From Derxia gummosa DSM 723 (GTDB taxonomy: Bacteria > Pseudomonadota > Gammaproteobacteria > Burkholderiales > Burkholderiaceae_E): a stretch of DNA of 64,000 nucleotides. The position numbers were made by a program, and so were the translations under genes. The first letter of the stretch is position 1. The number at the start of each line of letters is the position of its first letter. Under the pieces are notes generated by a model. That model was given only the letters and a program-made list of their open reading frames with translations. It was not told the origin of the DNA and did not search any database. Positions 1 through 8,134 of this stretch are shown here, piece after piece. The DNA is taken from the NCBI RefSeq assembly GCF_000482785.1, contig NZ_KI519499.1, forward strand, positions 705,776-769,775. The letters are read 5' to 3'.

Positions 1-400
1 CCGCGCCGAAGCCCGCCGTCGCCAGCGGCAGGCCGGCGACCGTGCCGGTCAGGTCGAGATCGCGCAGTTCCAGCTCGGGCGGCAGCGCCTCGGCGAGCCG
101 GCGCTCGGCGCGGAAATCGGCCCAGCCGTGGCCGAGCGCGAAGGCGACCGCCATCCATGCGGCGGCAAGCCCGACGCCGCGCGGTCCGTCGCGCCAGCCC
201 GCGCGCCGCGCGAAACGCGGCCAGACCGTGATGCGCCCTCCCCCGCTGCCCGCCGGAGCACGAGTCCGGCCCCACGTGACGAGCAGCAGACCCAGCGCCG
301 CCGCCACGCTCGCCGGCCAGAGCCAGTCGGGGCCGAGCGCGGCTTGCGCCTGCAGCAGCGCGACGCCCGCCGCGAAGGCGAGCGCAAGCGGCACGGTCAT
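1..400 (-). CDS. comEC: ComEC/Rec2 competence protein, N-terminal part (cut by left edge)
   Basis: The reading frame opens at the ATG at 400-398 and stays open to the window edge (133 codons), so only the N-terminus is present. It encodes two hydrophobic stretches (start MTVPLALAFAAGVALLQAQ; then VGLAAAWMAVAFALGHGWADF) followed by RAERRLAEALPPELELRDL and LTGTVAGLP. This is the usual start of ComEC in betaproteobacteria: two transmembrane helices, then the DUF4131 domain. ComEC is the inner-membrane channel that takes up single-stranded DNA in transformation. The start codon overlaps the tatD stop as ATGA, so the two are read on the minus strand in the order tatD then comEC only if translation runs from tatD's complement; in fact comEC lies downstream of the tatD stop, which fits translational coupling. 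Family call is good, function in this strain is inferred. Confidence 0.75.
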   Translation of the reverse strand, partial: MTVPLALAFAAGVALLQAQAALGPDWLWPASVAAALGLLLVTWGRTRAPAGSGGGRITVWPRFARRAGWRDGPRGVGLAAAWMAVAFALGHGWADFRAERRLAEALPPELELRDLDLTGTVAGLPLATAGFGA

Positions 401-1305
401 CGCGCGGCGACTCCATCGGGGCCGGCCAAGGCGTCCGGGCCGGCGCGATCGGCCGGCGCATCGACACGCCGAGCGGACGCCATGTCGGGCGTGGCCGTCG
501 CCGCATCGGCCGCGTCCATCACCGCCGCCAGCCTCGGCAGCACCGCGCGCGCGTTCGCCGTCGTCGCGGCGGCGATCTCGTCCACGCCGATGCCGCGCAG
601 CCCGGCCAGCACCGCGCCGATGCGCGCGGTCGCCGCCGGCACGTTGCGGCCGGGCCGGATCCAGCTCGGCGCGATGTCGGGCGCGTCGGTTTCGAGCACC
701 AGGCTGTCGAGCGGCATCTCGGTGGCGATGCGGCGGATGCGCAGCGCGCGCTCGAAGGTGAGTTCGCCGCCCATGCCGAGCCGCATGCCCAGCTTCACGA
801 ACTCCGCCGCCTGCTGGAGGCTGCCGTTGAACGCATGCGCGATGCCCGCCGGCACCGGCACGCGCCTCAGCTCGCGCAGCACCGGGTCCTGGGCGCGGCG
901 GATGTGCATCAGCACCGGCAGCCCGAATTCCGCCGCGATGCGCAGCTGGCCCCGGAAGACTTCCAGCTGCGTCTCCCAAGCCGCCTTGGCGCGCTCGTCG
1001 AACAGGTCGAGCCCGATCTCGCCGATGCCGACGAACAGGGGATCGGCCAGCGCCGCGCCCACCTGCTCGCGCAGCGCGTCGAGGTCGTCCGGCCCCGCGT
1101 CGGCCGCGAACAGCGGATGGATGCCGAGCGCGTACACAGCGCCCGGCGTGCGCGCGGCCAGCTCGCGCACGGTGGCGAAATTGACGCGCCCGATCGCCGG
1201 GATCACCTGCCAGCCCACGCCGGCCGCGCGCGCGGCGGCGGCGACCGAGTCGCGGTCGGGCGTGAACTCCGCCGCGTCGAGATGGCAGTGCGTGTCGATG
1301 AACAT
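397..1305 (-). CDS. tatD: TatD family metal-dependent hydrolase (DNase)
   Basis: A 302-aa TIM-barrel metallohydrolase. The start at 1305 gives MFIDTHCHLD, which carries the first metal-binding HxH pair at the very N-terminus as in all TatD proteins. Further family motifs follow: GEIGLD near residue 97, LMHIRRA near 138, HAFNGS near 160 and ETDAP near 210. TatD enzymes are Mg-dependent 3'-5' exonucleases/DNases of the cytoplasm. The protein ends in an Ala/Asp-rich tail of about 40 residues beyond the usual barrel, likely disordered. Its stop overlaps the comEC start by ATGA. The gene is divergent from the mutarotase at 1376, with a short 70-bp shared upstream region. The longer frame upstream of 1305 runs through that neighbour and was rejected. 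Confidence 0.93.
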   Translation of the reverse strand: MFIDTHCHLDAAEFTPDRDSVAAAARAAGVGWQVIPAIGRVNFATVRELAARTPGAVYALGIHPLFAADAGPDDLDALREQVGAALADPLFVGIGEIGLDLFDERAKAAWETQLEVFRGQLRIAAEFGLPVLMHIRRAQDPVLRELRRVPVPAGIAHAFNGSLQQAAEFVKLGMRLGMGGELTFERALRIRRIATEMPLDSLVLETDAPDIAPSWIRPGRNVPAATARIGAVLAGLRGIGVDEIAAATTANARAVLPRLAAVMDAADAATATPDMASARRVDAPADRAGPDALAGPDGVAAR

Positions 1306-1375
1306 GCACGGATTATCAACACCGGCGCGGCACAATCGGCGCCCCTGTTTCCCCCCATCACCAGCGAGCCAGACC

Positions 1376-2230
1376 ATGACCAAGCCAGCCACCGCCGTCC
1401 CGCCCCACCTCGCGCTGCCGGTGGTGGAACTCGTGGCCGCCGACGGCGCGCGCTGCACCATCGCCCAGCAGGGCGCGCACGTGCTGAGCTGGACGCCGGC
1501 CGGCGGCGCCGAGCGCCTGTTCCTGAGCCAGAAGGCCGAGTACGCGGCCGGCGTCGCGATCCGTGGCGGCATCCCGGTCATCTTTCCGCAGTTCGCGGGC
1601 GAAGGGCCGATGCCCAAGCACGGCTTCGCGCGCACCGCGCAATGGAAGTTCGAGCGCATCGAGCAGGCCGAGGATGGCGCCGGCATCGCGCATTTCTCGC
1701 TCACGCACGAGCAGGCGACGCATGCGCTCTGGCCGCATCACTATGCGGCGACGCTCACGGTGCGCGTGGGCGGCGAGCGGCTCGCGGTCACGCTCGGCGT
1801 GCGCAATACCGGGCCGAAGAGCTTCAGCTTCACCGCCGCGCTCCACACCTATCTGCGCGTGAGCGACATCGCGCTGGTGCAGGTCATGGGCCTCGACGGC
1901 CTGAGCTACCGCGACACCGCCGACGGCGGCGCGCTCAAGACCGCCGGCCTCGGCCCGGTGGAAATCAGCGGCGAGGTCGATCGCATCTACCTCAACGCGC
2001 CCTCGCCGCTCGTGCTGCGCGAACAGGGCGGCGACCTGCATGTGCACAGCGAGGGCTTTGCCGACGCGGTGGTGTGGAATCCGGGCGCGGTGAAGGGCGC
2101 GGCGCTGGCCGACCTCGACGCCGGCGGCTATGCGCGCTTCCTGTGCATCGAGTCGGCGGCGATCGGCAAGCCGGTCAAGCTCGCGGCCGGCGCGCGCTGG
2201 ACCGGCACGCAGACGCTCGTGGCGCGCTGA
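1376..2230 (+). CDS. D-hexose-6-phosphate mutarotase (YeaD type aldose 1-epimerase)
   Basis: A 284-aa beta-sandwich epimerase of the galactose mutarotase fold, YeaD/glucose-6-phosphate 1-epimerase branch. Visible motifs are GAHVLSWTP near residue 33, the substrate-loop RGGIPVIFPQF near 63, KHGFAR near 81 with its conserved His, HTYLRVSD near 158, and the C-terminal VVWNPG and CIESA. The enzyme interconverts the alpha and beta anomers of hexose 6-phosphates in the cytoplasm and feeds glycolysis and the pentose phosphate route. The ATG at 1376 begins a protein of normal family length; the frame is open far upstream but that part is antisense to tatD. Family assignment is firm, precise substrate is inferred. 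Confidence 0.9.
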   Translation: MTKPATAVPPHLALPVVELVAADGARCTIAQQGAHVLSWTPAGGAERLFLSQKAEYAAGVAIRGGIPVIFPQFAGEGPMPKHGFARTAQWKFERIEQAEDGAGIAHFSLTHEQATHALWPHHYAATLTVRVGGERLAVTLGVRNTGPKSFSFTAALHTYLRVSDIALVQVMGLDGLSYRDTADGGALKTAGLGPVEISGEVDRIYLNAPSPLVLREQGGDLHVHSEGFADAVVWNPGAVKGAALADLDAGGYARFLCIESAAIGKPVKLAAGARWTGTQTLVAR

Positions 2231-2295
2231 GCGAAGGGGCGGGCTGCCCAGCCTGCTGACAGCCGCCGGCAGCAGCCCCCGCTAAGCTCGCGGCC

Positions 2296-3516
2296 ATGTC
2301 CGCCGACCGCGTCATCGCCCACCTCGACATGGATGCCTTCTACGCATCCGTCGAACTGCTGCGCTATCCCGAGCTGCGCGGCCTGCCCGTCGTGGTGGGC
2401 GGCGGGCGCGACCATGCGCCGCGCGAAACCGTCCTGCCCGACGGCACGGTCAGGCGCGAATTCCGCCGCCTCGGCGGCTATGCCGGGCGCGGCGTCGTCA
2501 CCACCGCCACCTACGAGGCCCGCGCGCTCGGCGTGAACTCGGCGCTCGGCATGATGAAGGCCGCCGCCCTCGCGCCCGACGCCATCCTGCTGCCGACCGA
2601 CTTCGACCAGTACCGGCGCCATTCGCGGCTGTTCAAGGCCGCCGTCACCGCCATCGCGCCGCGCATGGAAGACCGCGGCATCGACGAGATCTACCTCGAC
2701 CTCACCGACCTGACCGGCACCGGCCCAGACCGCTGGGACCGCGCCCGCGACCTCGGCCGCCAGCTCAAGCAGGCCGTGCGCGACGCGACGGGCGGCCTGA
2801 CCTGCTCGGTCGGCCTCACGCCCAACAAGCTGCTCAGCAAGCTCGCGAGCGAGTTCGACAAGCCCGACGGCCTCACGGTGCTGACGACCGCCGAGATCGA
2901 GGCGCGCATCTGGCCGCTCGCGGCGCGCAAGCTCAACGGCATCGGCCCGAAGGCGGCAGCGAAGCTGGAAGCGATCGGCATCCGCACCCTCGGCGACCTC
3001 GCCCGGCGCGACCCGGCAGAACTCGTCGAGCGCTTCGGCCGCAGCTACGGCCTGTGGCTGCATCACAGCGCCCACGGCCGCGACGAGCGCCCCGTCGTGA
3101 CCGAAAGCGAGCCCAAGTCGATCAGCCGCGAGACCACCTTCGAGCGCGACCTGCATCCGCGCGCCGACCGCGAACTGCTCGGCGCGATCTTCACCAGGCT
3201 GTGCGAACGCGTCGCCGACGACCTCGCGCGCAAGGGCTACGCCGGCCGCACCATCGGCCTCAAGCTGCGCTACGACGACTTCCGCACCGTGACGCGCGAC
3301 GCCAGCCTGCCGCTGCCGGTGACCGACGCAAAGTCGATCCGCCGCGCCGCCGGCGAATGCCTCAAGCGCGTGCCGCTCGACCGCAAGCTGCGGCTGCTGG
3401 GCGTGCGCGTGTCGGCGCTGCTGCCGGCCGCCGAGGCCGCCGCGCTGCTGGAACAGGCGCAGGTGCAACGCGGCGTGACGCCCGATCTGTTCGCGCAGAC
3501 CGACACCGCCGGCTGA
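2296..3516 (+). CDS. dinB: DNA polymerase IV (Y-family translesion polymerase)
   Basis: A 406-aa Y-family polymerase. The N-terminus HLDMDAFYASVELL supplies the first catalytic Asp and steric-gate region, and RGIDEIYLDLT near residue 120 supplies the second acidic pair. SVGLTPNKLLSKLASEFDKP and the helix-hairpin-helix NGIGPKAAAKLEAIGI follow, then the little-finger domain. The C-terminus contains TPDLF, which could serve as a beta-clamp binding motif. Between the first strand and the TTATYEAR motif there is an insertion of about 25 residues (GGGRDHAPRETVLPDGTVRR) not present in E. coli DinB. The enzyme copies damaged DNA at the cost of fidelity. No clear LexA box was seen in the 65-bp gap upstream. 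Confidence 0.94.
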   Translation: MSADRVIAHLDMDAFYASVELLRYPELRGLPVVVGGGRDHAPRETVLPDGTVRREFRRLGGYAGRGVVTTATYEARALGVNSALGMMKAAALAPDAILLPTDFDQYRRHSRLFKAAVTAIAPRMEDRGIDEIYLDLTDLTGTGPDRWDRARDLGRQLKQAVRDATGGLTCSVGLTPNKLLSKLASEFDKPDGLTVLTTAEIEARIWPLAARKLNGIGPKAAAKLEAIGIRTLGDLARRDPAELVERFGRSYGLWLHHSAHGRDERPVVTESEPKSISRETTFERDLHPRADRELLGAIFTRLCERVADDLARKGYAGRTIGLKLRYDDFRTVTRDASLPLPVTDAKSIRRAAGECLKRVPLDRKLRLLGVRVSALLPAAEAAALLEQAQVQRGVTPDLFAQTDTAG

Positions 3517-3688
3517 ACGCCGACCGCGGCCCGCGCCGCGTCATTGCGCCGGCCCCGCGCACCGACAGCGCATGAAACCCGCCGCCGCACCCGCCGCCTG
3601 ACAACCGGTCACGCCCGGCAATCCAGCCGCAAGCCCGGAGCGGGTACAGTCGCGCCCTTCGCCTGAACCCCTTCCCCCGCCGCCGCCC

Positions 3689-4531
3689 ATGCTCGCCTAC
3701 CGCCACGCCTTTCACGCGGGCAATCACGCCGACGTCCTCAAGCATCTCGTGCTCGTCCAGGTCATGCAGTACCTGGCGCAGAAGGACACGCCCTACTGGC
3801 TCATCGACACCCACGCGGGCGCCGGCGCCTATTCGCTCGCGTCCAGCGAGGCGCAGAAGCACGGCGAATACAAGGACGGCATCGGCCGCCTGTGGGAACG
3901 CAGCGACCTGCCCGAACCCGTCGCCGACTATCTGCGCATCGTGCGCGACTTCAACAACGGCGGCGCCCTGCGCGACTACCCCGGCTCGCCGGCCTTCGCC
4001 CACATGCTGCTGCGCGACCAGGACCGTCTGCGCATGTACGAGCTGCACCCGACCGACTACCGCGCGCTCGCCGGCATGTTCAAGGGCCAGAAGCACACCG
4101 AGGTGCACAAGGCCGACGGCTTCGAAAGCCTCAAGAGCCAGCTCCCGCCGCCGAGCAAGCGCGCCTGCGTGCTGATCGACCCGCCCTACGAACTGCGCAA
4201 GGATTACGACGCCGTCGTCAGCACGCTCAAGGACGCGATGACGCGCTTCCCGATCGGCACCTACCTGGTCTGGTACCCCAAGCTCAAGCGGCGCGACACG
4301 GTGATGCTGCCCGACCGCCTCAAGCGCCTCGCGCCCAAGGGCTGGCTGCATGCCGAGCTGACGGTCGCGCCACCGGGCGAGGACGGCTACGGCCTGCTCG
4401 GCAGCGGCATGTTCGTCATCAACCCGCCGTGGACGCTGCATGCCCAGCTCCAGGCCACCCTGCCCTGGCTCAAGGCCACGCTCGCGCAATACCCGGGCGC
4501 GTCGTGGAAGCTGGACCAGCACGCGGTCTGA
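3689..4531 (+). CDS. rlmJ: 23S rRNA (adenine(2030)-N6)-methyltransferase
   Basis: A 280-aa protein matching the RlmJ family along its whole length. The start MLAYRHAFHAGNHADVLKH is highly characteristic, followed by the SAM-binding segment WLIDTHAGAGAY near residue 37 and the N6-adenine methyltransferase motif IDPPYE near 163. RlmJ uses S-adenosylmethionine to methylate A2030 of 23S rRNA on free rRNA in the cytoplasm. It stands alone, with 172 bp upstream after dinB and 28 bp before the TonB-like gene on the same strand, so co-transcription with the latter is possible. Confidence is high. Confidence 0.94.
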   Translation: MLAYRHAFHAGNHADVLKHLVLVQVMQYLAQKDTPYWLIDTHAGAGAYSLASSEAQKHGEYKDGIGRLWERSDLPEPVADYLRIVRDFNNGGALRDYPGSPAFAHMLLRDQDRLRMYELHPTDYRALAGMFKGQKHTEVHKADGFESLKSQLPPPSKRACVLIDPPYELRKDYDAVVSTLKDAMTRFPIGTYLVWYPKLKRRDTVMLPDRLKRLAPKGWLHAELTVAPPGEDGYGLLGSGMFVINPPWTLHAQLQATLPWLKATLAQYPGASWKLDQHAV

Positions 4532-4559
4532 CAGCGGCAGCAACGGCGAGGCAGGCCAG

Positions 4560-5465
4560 ATGAGCGCCGTCTTCATCCCGCCCGGCGATCCCGATGCCGA
4601 CGGCTGGAAGCGGCTCGGGCGCATCAATCCGCTCGGGCTCGGCATCGCGCTGTCGCTGCTGCTGCATGCGGGCGTGCTGCTCTGGGTGCAGACCCATCCG
4701 CCGCTGCACAACGAGGCGCATTCGGGCGCGAGCGCGCCGATCGCCATCCGCATCGCGCCGCGCACGCCGCCCCAGCCCGAGGCCGCCCGGCCGGAGCCGC
4801 GCCCGGCGCCGCCGCGTCCGGCGCCCGAACCGCGCCCCGCGCCCCGGCCCGCGCCGCGCCAGCCCGACGCGCCGCCGCGCGTGATCGCCGTGCCCGCGCC
4901 GCAGGCGCCGCTCGCCGCCGACCGCACCCGCGTGCCGCCACCCGCGCCGCGCCCGCTGCCGCCCCTGCCCCCGCTGCCGCCCGACACGCCCGAGGCCCCC
5001 GCGCCCAGGGACGACATGTTCAGCCAGCTCCAGGCCCGCCGCGCCCAGCGCGACAACCCGGCGCCGGCCGCCCCGGCCCAGCGCAGCGAAGCCGAGATCG
5101 CCAACGACAACGCGCGCCGCAACCTCGCCGGCATCACCGGGCGCGGGCCCGATCCGGTCGACCAGACCGGCGGCGTGTTCCAGGTCACGCGCGTCACCTC
5201 GCGCGAGGGCGAAATCCTGTTCAGGGGCTGGAACCAGAACTTCAAGCGCAACTGGAGCGAGAGCGTGCAGGTCACGCTCGGCGACGCGCCCGACATGCGT
5301 ACCGCCATCGTGCGCAAGATGATCGAGATCATCCGGCGCTACGAGAAAGGCGACTTCACCTGGGAGAGCTACCGGCTCGGCAAGACGCTCAACCTGAGCG
5401 CCCGGCCCCAGGACCAGGCCGAACTCGAACGCTTCCTGCTGGCGGAGTTCTTCTCGCTGCGCTGA
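4560..5465 (+). CDS. Proline-rich TonB-like inner-membrane protein
   Basis: A 301-aa protein with a single N-terminal transmembrane helix (about residues 22-44, PLGLGIALSLLLHAGVLLW), then about 120 residues extremely rich in Pro, Ala and Arg with PxPxPRP repeats, and a C-terminal globular domain of about 90 residues (RGWNQNFKRNWSESVQVTLG to the end). This layout (membrane anchor, periplasm-spanning Pro-rich arm, periplasmic tip) is that of TonB/TolA-like energy transducers, but the C-terminal domain has no obvious TonB signature and no exbB/exbD lie nearby. ATG 4560 was chosen because it places the helix near the N-terminus. It converges with the response regulator gene 15 bp away. Function unknown. 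Confidence 0.7.
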   Translation: MSAVFIPPGDPDADGWKRLGRINPLGLGIALSLLLHAGVLLWVQTHPPLHNEAHSGASAPIAIRIAPRTPPQPEAARPEPRPAPPRPAPEPRPAPRPAPRQPDAPPRVIAVPAPQAPLAADRTRVPPPAPRPLPPLPPLPPDTPEAPAPRDDMFSQLQARRAQRDNPAPAAPAQRSEAEIANDNARRNLAGITGRGPDPVDQTGGVFQVTRVTSREGEILFRGWNQNFKRNWSESVQVTLGDAPDMRTAIVRKMIEIIRRYEKGDFTWESYRLGKTLNLSARPQDQAELERFLLAEFFSLR

Positions 5466-5480
5466 GGCAGCGCGCCGGAC

Positions 5481-6251
5481 TCAGGCCCAGCCGCGCAGCA
5501 GATCGTCCACGTCGACCTCGGCCTCGACCCGGGCGTCGAGCACATAGCCCACGCCGCGCACCGTGCGGATGAGCGTCTGCGCATCGTCGTCGCCGAGCTT
5601 CTGGCGCAGCCGCGACACCAGCGCGTCGATGCTGCGCGCCACGCCCAGTCCGGCACGCCCGCGCGACTCGGCGAGCAGCTGCTCGCGGCTCACGATGCGG
5701 CGCGGCCGGCGCACGAAGATCGCCAGCAAGGTGAGCTCCGCCTTCGACAGGGCCACGCCACGCCCGTCCGGGCCGGTCACGCGGCGATGGTCGGGGTCGA
5801 ACTCCCAGTGGCCGAAGCGCAGCGTGCGCGCCGGCCCCGCCGCCGGCTCGACGGGCCGCCGACGCAGCACGGCGCGGATGCGCGCCACCAGCTCGCGCCG
5901 ATCGACCGGCCGGCGCAGATAGTCGTCGGCACCCATCTCCAGCCCGACCACGCAATCGACCACCTCGCTCGGCTCGGCGATGACGATGACCGGCAGGCCG
6001 TGCTCCTCGTTGAGCCGGCGCGTGATGCCGAGCAGCTCGACATCGGCGCAGGCGGCCGACAGCAGCACCAGGTCATGCCGGCGCTCGTCCACCGCCCGCC
6101 ACAGCGCCGCCATGTCGCCGGCGATGCGGCCGTCGAGCCCGAAACGCGCGAAGTAGCGCCCCAGTTCCAGCGCCTGCGCCATGTCGGGCTCGACGATCAG
6201 CACGCGCGCCGCGCGGCGCGTTCCGGCGGCGGTAATGGCTGATTGGGTCAT
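5481..6251 (-). CDS. OmpR/PhoB-type response regulator with degenerate receiver domain
   Basis: A 256-aa protein with an N-terminal receiver-like domain (about residues 15-135) and a C-terminal winged-helix DNA-binding domain (about 145-245) ending in SIDALVSRLRQKLGDDD and IRTVRGVGYVLD, typical of OmpR/PhoB regulators. The receiver lacks key phosphorylation residues: the segment normally DLVLLD reads DLVLLS, putting Ser65 at the phospho-acceptor site; the acidic pair is E21-P22; and the switch Lys before Pro is Arg114. No histidine kinase gene is adjacent. It probably works independently of phosphorylation. Start at ATG 6251 begins 16 residues before the first strand. It follows flgH by 98 bp on the same strand. 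Confidence 0.85.
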   Translation of the reverse strand: MTQSAITAAGTRRAARVLIVEPDMAQALELGRYFARFGLDGRIAGDMAALWRAVDERRHDLVLLSAACADVELLGITRRLNEEHGLPVIVIAEPSEVVDCVVGLEMGADDYLRRPVDRRELVARIRAVLRRRPVEPAAGPARTLRFGHWEFDPDHRRVTGPDGRGVALSKAELTLLAIFVRRPRRIVSREQLLAESRGRAGLGVARSIDALVSRLRQKLGDDDAQTLIRTVRGVGYVLDARVEAEVDVDDLLRGWA

Positions 6252-6349
6252 TTCGCTCGAAAAGGAAACCAAATCGGCGATTGTTTCGAGACAGATTTCC
6301 ACAATGTTCCCGCGCTGTTTCCCGGATCGAAAAGCCACATTCACCGCGA

Positions 6350-7087
6350 TCACCAGACCGAGAAATAATTGGTCAGATAACGCTGGACCCAGTTGCGCGA
6401 GGCCGAATCCTGCAAGTCGCCCTTGCCGCCCACATCGAATTTCGCATTGATCACATTGGCCGAAGCCACGATGTTGCCGCTCTGGATATCGCCCGGATTC
6501 ACCACGCCGGCAAATCGCAGCACGCTCGCATTGCCGCCCATGCTGATCGACTTCTCGCCCGCCACCACCAGATTCCCGTTCGGCAGCACATTGATGACCG
6601 ACACCGCCAGCTTGCCGGTGAAGCTGCTCGAATCGCCGGCCGCGCCGCTGCCCTTGAAGCTGTCGCTGCCCGAGGCCGAGGCATTCAGGTTGAGGATGCG
6701 ATCGAAGATGCCGACGCCCGAACCCGAACCGCCCGGCCCCTTCTGGCTCATCGCGTTCTCGCGGCTCGTGTCGGTCGTGACCTTGCGCGTCGCGGCCAGG
6801 TTCTCGGCGATGTCGACCTTGAGCGTGTCGCCGATGTAGCGCGGCTTGCGCTCGCTCGTGAACAGCGAATTCGATTGCAGCCCGGCCTGGTAGATCGCGC
6901 CGTTGTTCGGCCGCTCGATCTGGTCGGGCAGGCCGGACGGCCGGATCGCGTAGGGCGGCGGCGCGGTCAGCATGGGCGTCTGGGCGCAGCCGGCCATCAG
7001 CGCGGCGGCCAAGGCGATCAGCAGCAGGTTGAGCAGCAACAGCATCGGGCTGCGGCGGTCGGCGGGGACGCGGAGCGGCGCTCTCAT
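6350..7087 (-). CDS. flgH: Flagellar L-ring protein FlgH (isolated copy)
   Basis: A 245-aa lipoprotein with signal peptide and lipobox LMAGC at about residues 31-35. The mature part carries FlgH hallmarks: NNGAIYQAG, RYIGDTLKVDIAENLAATRK, LPNGNLVVAGEKSI and VNPGDIQSGNIVASANVINAKF, ending in NWVQRYLTNYFSVW. FlgH forms the outer-membrane L ring around the flagellar rod. The start at 7087 has AGGAGA placed 6 nt upstream; an alternative ATG at 7117 overlaps the previous stop as ATGA. No other flagellar gene is present, so this is an orphan copy, either a second flgH or a repurposed ring protein. It sits in a same-strand group with a lipoprotein and a helical protein upstream. Confidence 0.88.
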   Translation of the reverse strand: MRAPLRVPADRRSPMLLLLNLLLIALAAALMAGCAQTPMLTAPPPYAIRPSGLPDQIERPNNGAIYQAGLQSNSLFTSERKPRYIGDTLKVDIAENLAATRKVTTDTSRENAMSQKGPGGSGSGVGIFDRILNLNASASGSDSFKGSGAAGDSSSFTGKLAVSVINVLPNGNLVVAGEKSISMGGNASVLRFAGVVNPGDIQSGNIVASANVINAKFDVGGKGDLQDSASRNWVQRYLTNYFSVW

Positions 7088-7113
7088 GTCGGTTCTCCTG
7101 GCGAGGCGTGGGT

Positions 7114-7647
7114 TCATTTCTCGAAGCCGGTGATGAGCACCTTCACCGCGGGACCGAGCTTGGCGTAGGTATCGGCCCACTTGCCGTTGCCGAACGCGCC
7201 TTCCGCGGCGTAGGTGCTGGATGCGAGCAGGCTGCCGTCGCGCGCGTAGAGCGAGAGCGTGGCCAGATACAGATAGGGCTGGTACTGCCGACCGAGCGGC
7301 GGCACGTCCCAGTCGAGCTGGGTGCGGTAGCGCAGCCAGCCTTCGCACTGGTCGGCGCGCGTCGCCGGGTCGTAGATGCGGCTGCGCACCTGGTTGTCGG
7401 CCAGCGCGCGTTGCAGCGCGGGCAGGAAGTCGCGCGCCTGGTTCTGGTCGTTGAACTCGATGCACACGCTGCCCAGCGGCGCATGCGAGTGGTAGACGAC
7501 GTCGCTGGCGCTGGCCGGCCCCTGGGACAGCGCGCTGCCCGCCAGGGTGCCGCCGGCCTTCGTCAACTCCCACAGCGGCATGGGACTGAAGACGCTGCAA
7601 GCGTTTGCAAGCAGGCAGACGGGCAGCAAGGCGAGGGGCAGGCGCAT
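7114..7647 (-). CDS. Putative lipoprotein (resembles Sbal_3080-type small lipoproteins)
   Basis: A 177-aa protein with a short signal peptide and lipobox LLANAC at residues 12-17, so probably anchored in the outer membrane. The rest contains SVCIEFNDQNQARDFLPALQRAL, LRYRTQLDWDVPP and YLATLSLYARDGSLLASSTY, a pattern like small proteobacterial lipoproteins with a CI...F...ALxxxG start and two beta-strands, but this match is by memory only. AGA-rich SD (GGAGA) precedes ATG 7647. It lies 22 bp downstream of the helical protein and its stop overlaps an alternative flgH start, so the three genes probably form one transcript. The lipobox codons contain a copy of the TGNAANCGNTTNCA palindrome (7596-7609). 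Function unknown. Confidence 0.75.
   Translation of the reverse strand: MRLPLALLPVCLLANACSVFSPMPLWELTKAGGTLAGSALSQGPASASDVVYHSHAPLGSVCIEFNDQNQARDFLPALQRALADNQVRSRIYDPATRADQCEGWLRYRTQLDWDVPPLGRQYQPYLYLATLSLYARDGSLLASSTYAAEGAFGNGKWADTYAKLGPAVKVLITGFEK
7596..7609. repeat. Copy of palindromic motif TGNAANCGNTTNCA
   Basis: TGCAAGCGTTTGCA, inside the lipoprotein gene, over its lipobox codons. Exact match to the 14-bp motif shared by five sites in the window. Confidence 0.5.
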
Positions 7648-7669
7648 CGCGGTCTCCGGGGCCGGGGCA

Positions 7670-8134
7670 TCAGACGGCGGTGTTGACGAGCTGGCCCACC
7701 GCCGAGGTCGCGGCGGCGGCGTAGCCGGCGATGTCGCTCGTCACCGACTTGACGCCGTCGTAGAAGTCGGACGTTGCCTCCTCGATGCCATCGACACCCG
7801 CGTCGATCCAGTCCTCGACCGTGCTCTCGGCCGACTTGAGCGCATTGCCGACCTCCTCGACGGCATGGCCGATGCCGGTGGCGACCTCGTTCACGCTGCT
7901 CGCCACCGAGTCGTAGAAACGCGTGCTCTCGCCCGCGAGCTTGCTGATCGCCTCCTTGCTGAGCGTGAGGCTGGAACTGGCGGCATCGCCGATCGCGTCG
8001 CCGATGCCGATCACGGTGGCGACCGCCGGACCGTATTGACCTGAATTGAATTCGAAAGGACTCAAGTTCTGGCGCTGCGGCGCCGAAATCTGGCCTGAAT
8101 AGGGCGAATAGCCGCCGGACGGGATCGTGGTCAT
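7670..8134 (-). CDS. Hypothetical helical protein upstream of flgH
   Basis: A 154-aa protein not recognised. The first 40 residues are polar and rich in Ser, Gln and Pro; the rest is predicted as long amphipathic helices with repeated small and acidic residues (ESTRFYDSVASSVNEVATG, then ALKSAESTVEDWIDAGVDGI). There is no signal peptide or clear membrane segment. The segment SLTLSKEAISKLA resembles the VxLSxEA motif seen in several flagellar-export-linked small proteins, a weak hint only. ATG 8134 has AGGAG seven nt upstream, and the frame continues upstream without a better start. First gene of the flgH group. Confidence 0.6.
   Translation of the reverse strand: MTTIPSGGYSPYSGQISAPQRQNLSPFEFNSGQYGPAVATVIGIGDAIGDAASSSLTLSKEAISKLAGESTRFYDSVASSVNEVATGIGHAVEEVGNALKSAESTVEDWIDAGVDGIEEATSDFYDGVKSVTSDIAGYAAAATSAVGQLVNTAV

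Noticed and set aside
3362-5332. Minus-strand frame opposite rlmJ and the TonB-like gene
   Set aside because: Gly/Arg-rich shadow of the Pro/Ala-rich gene; no motif or start signal.
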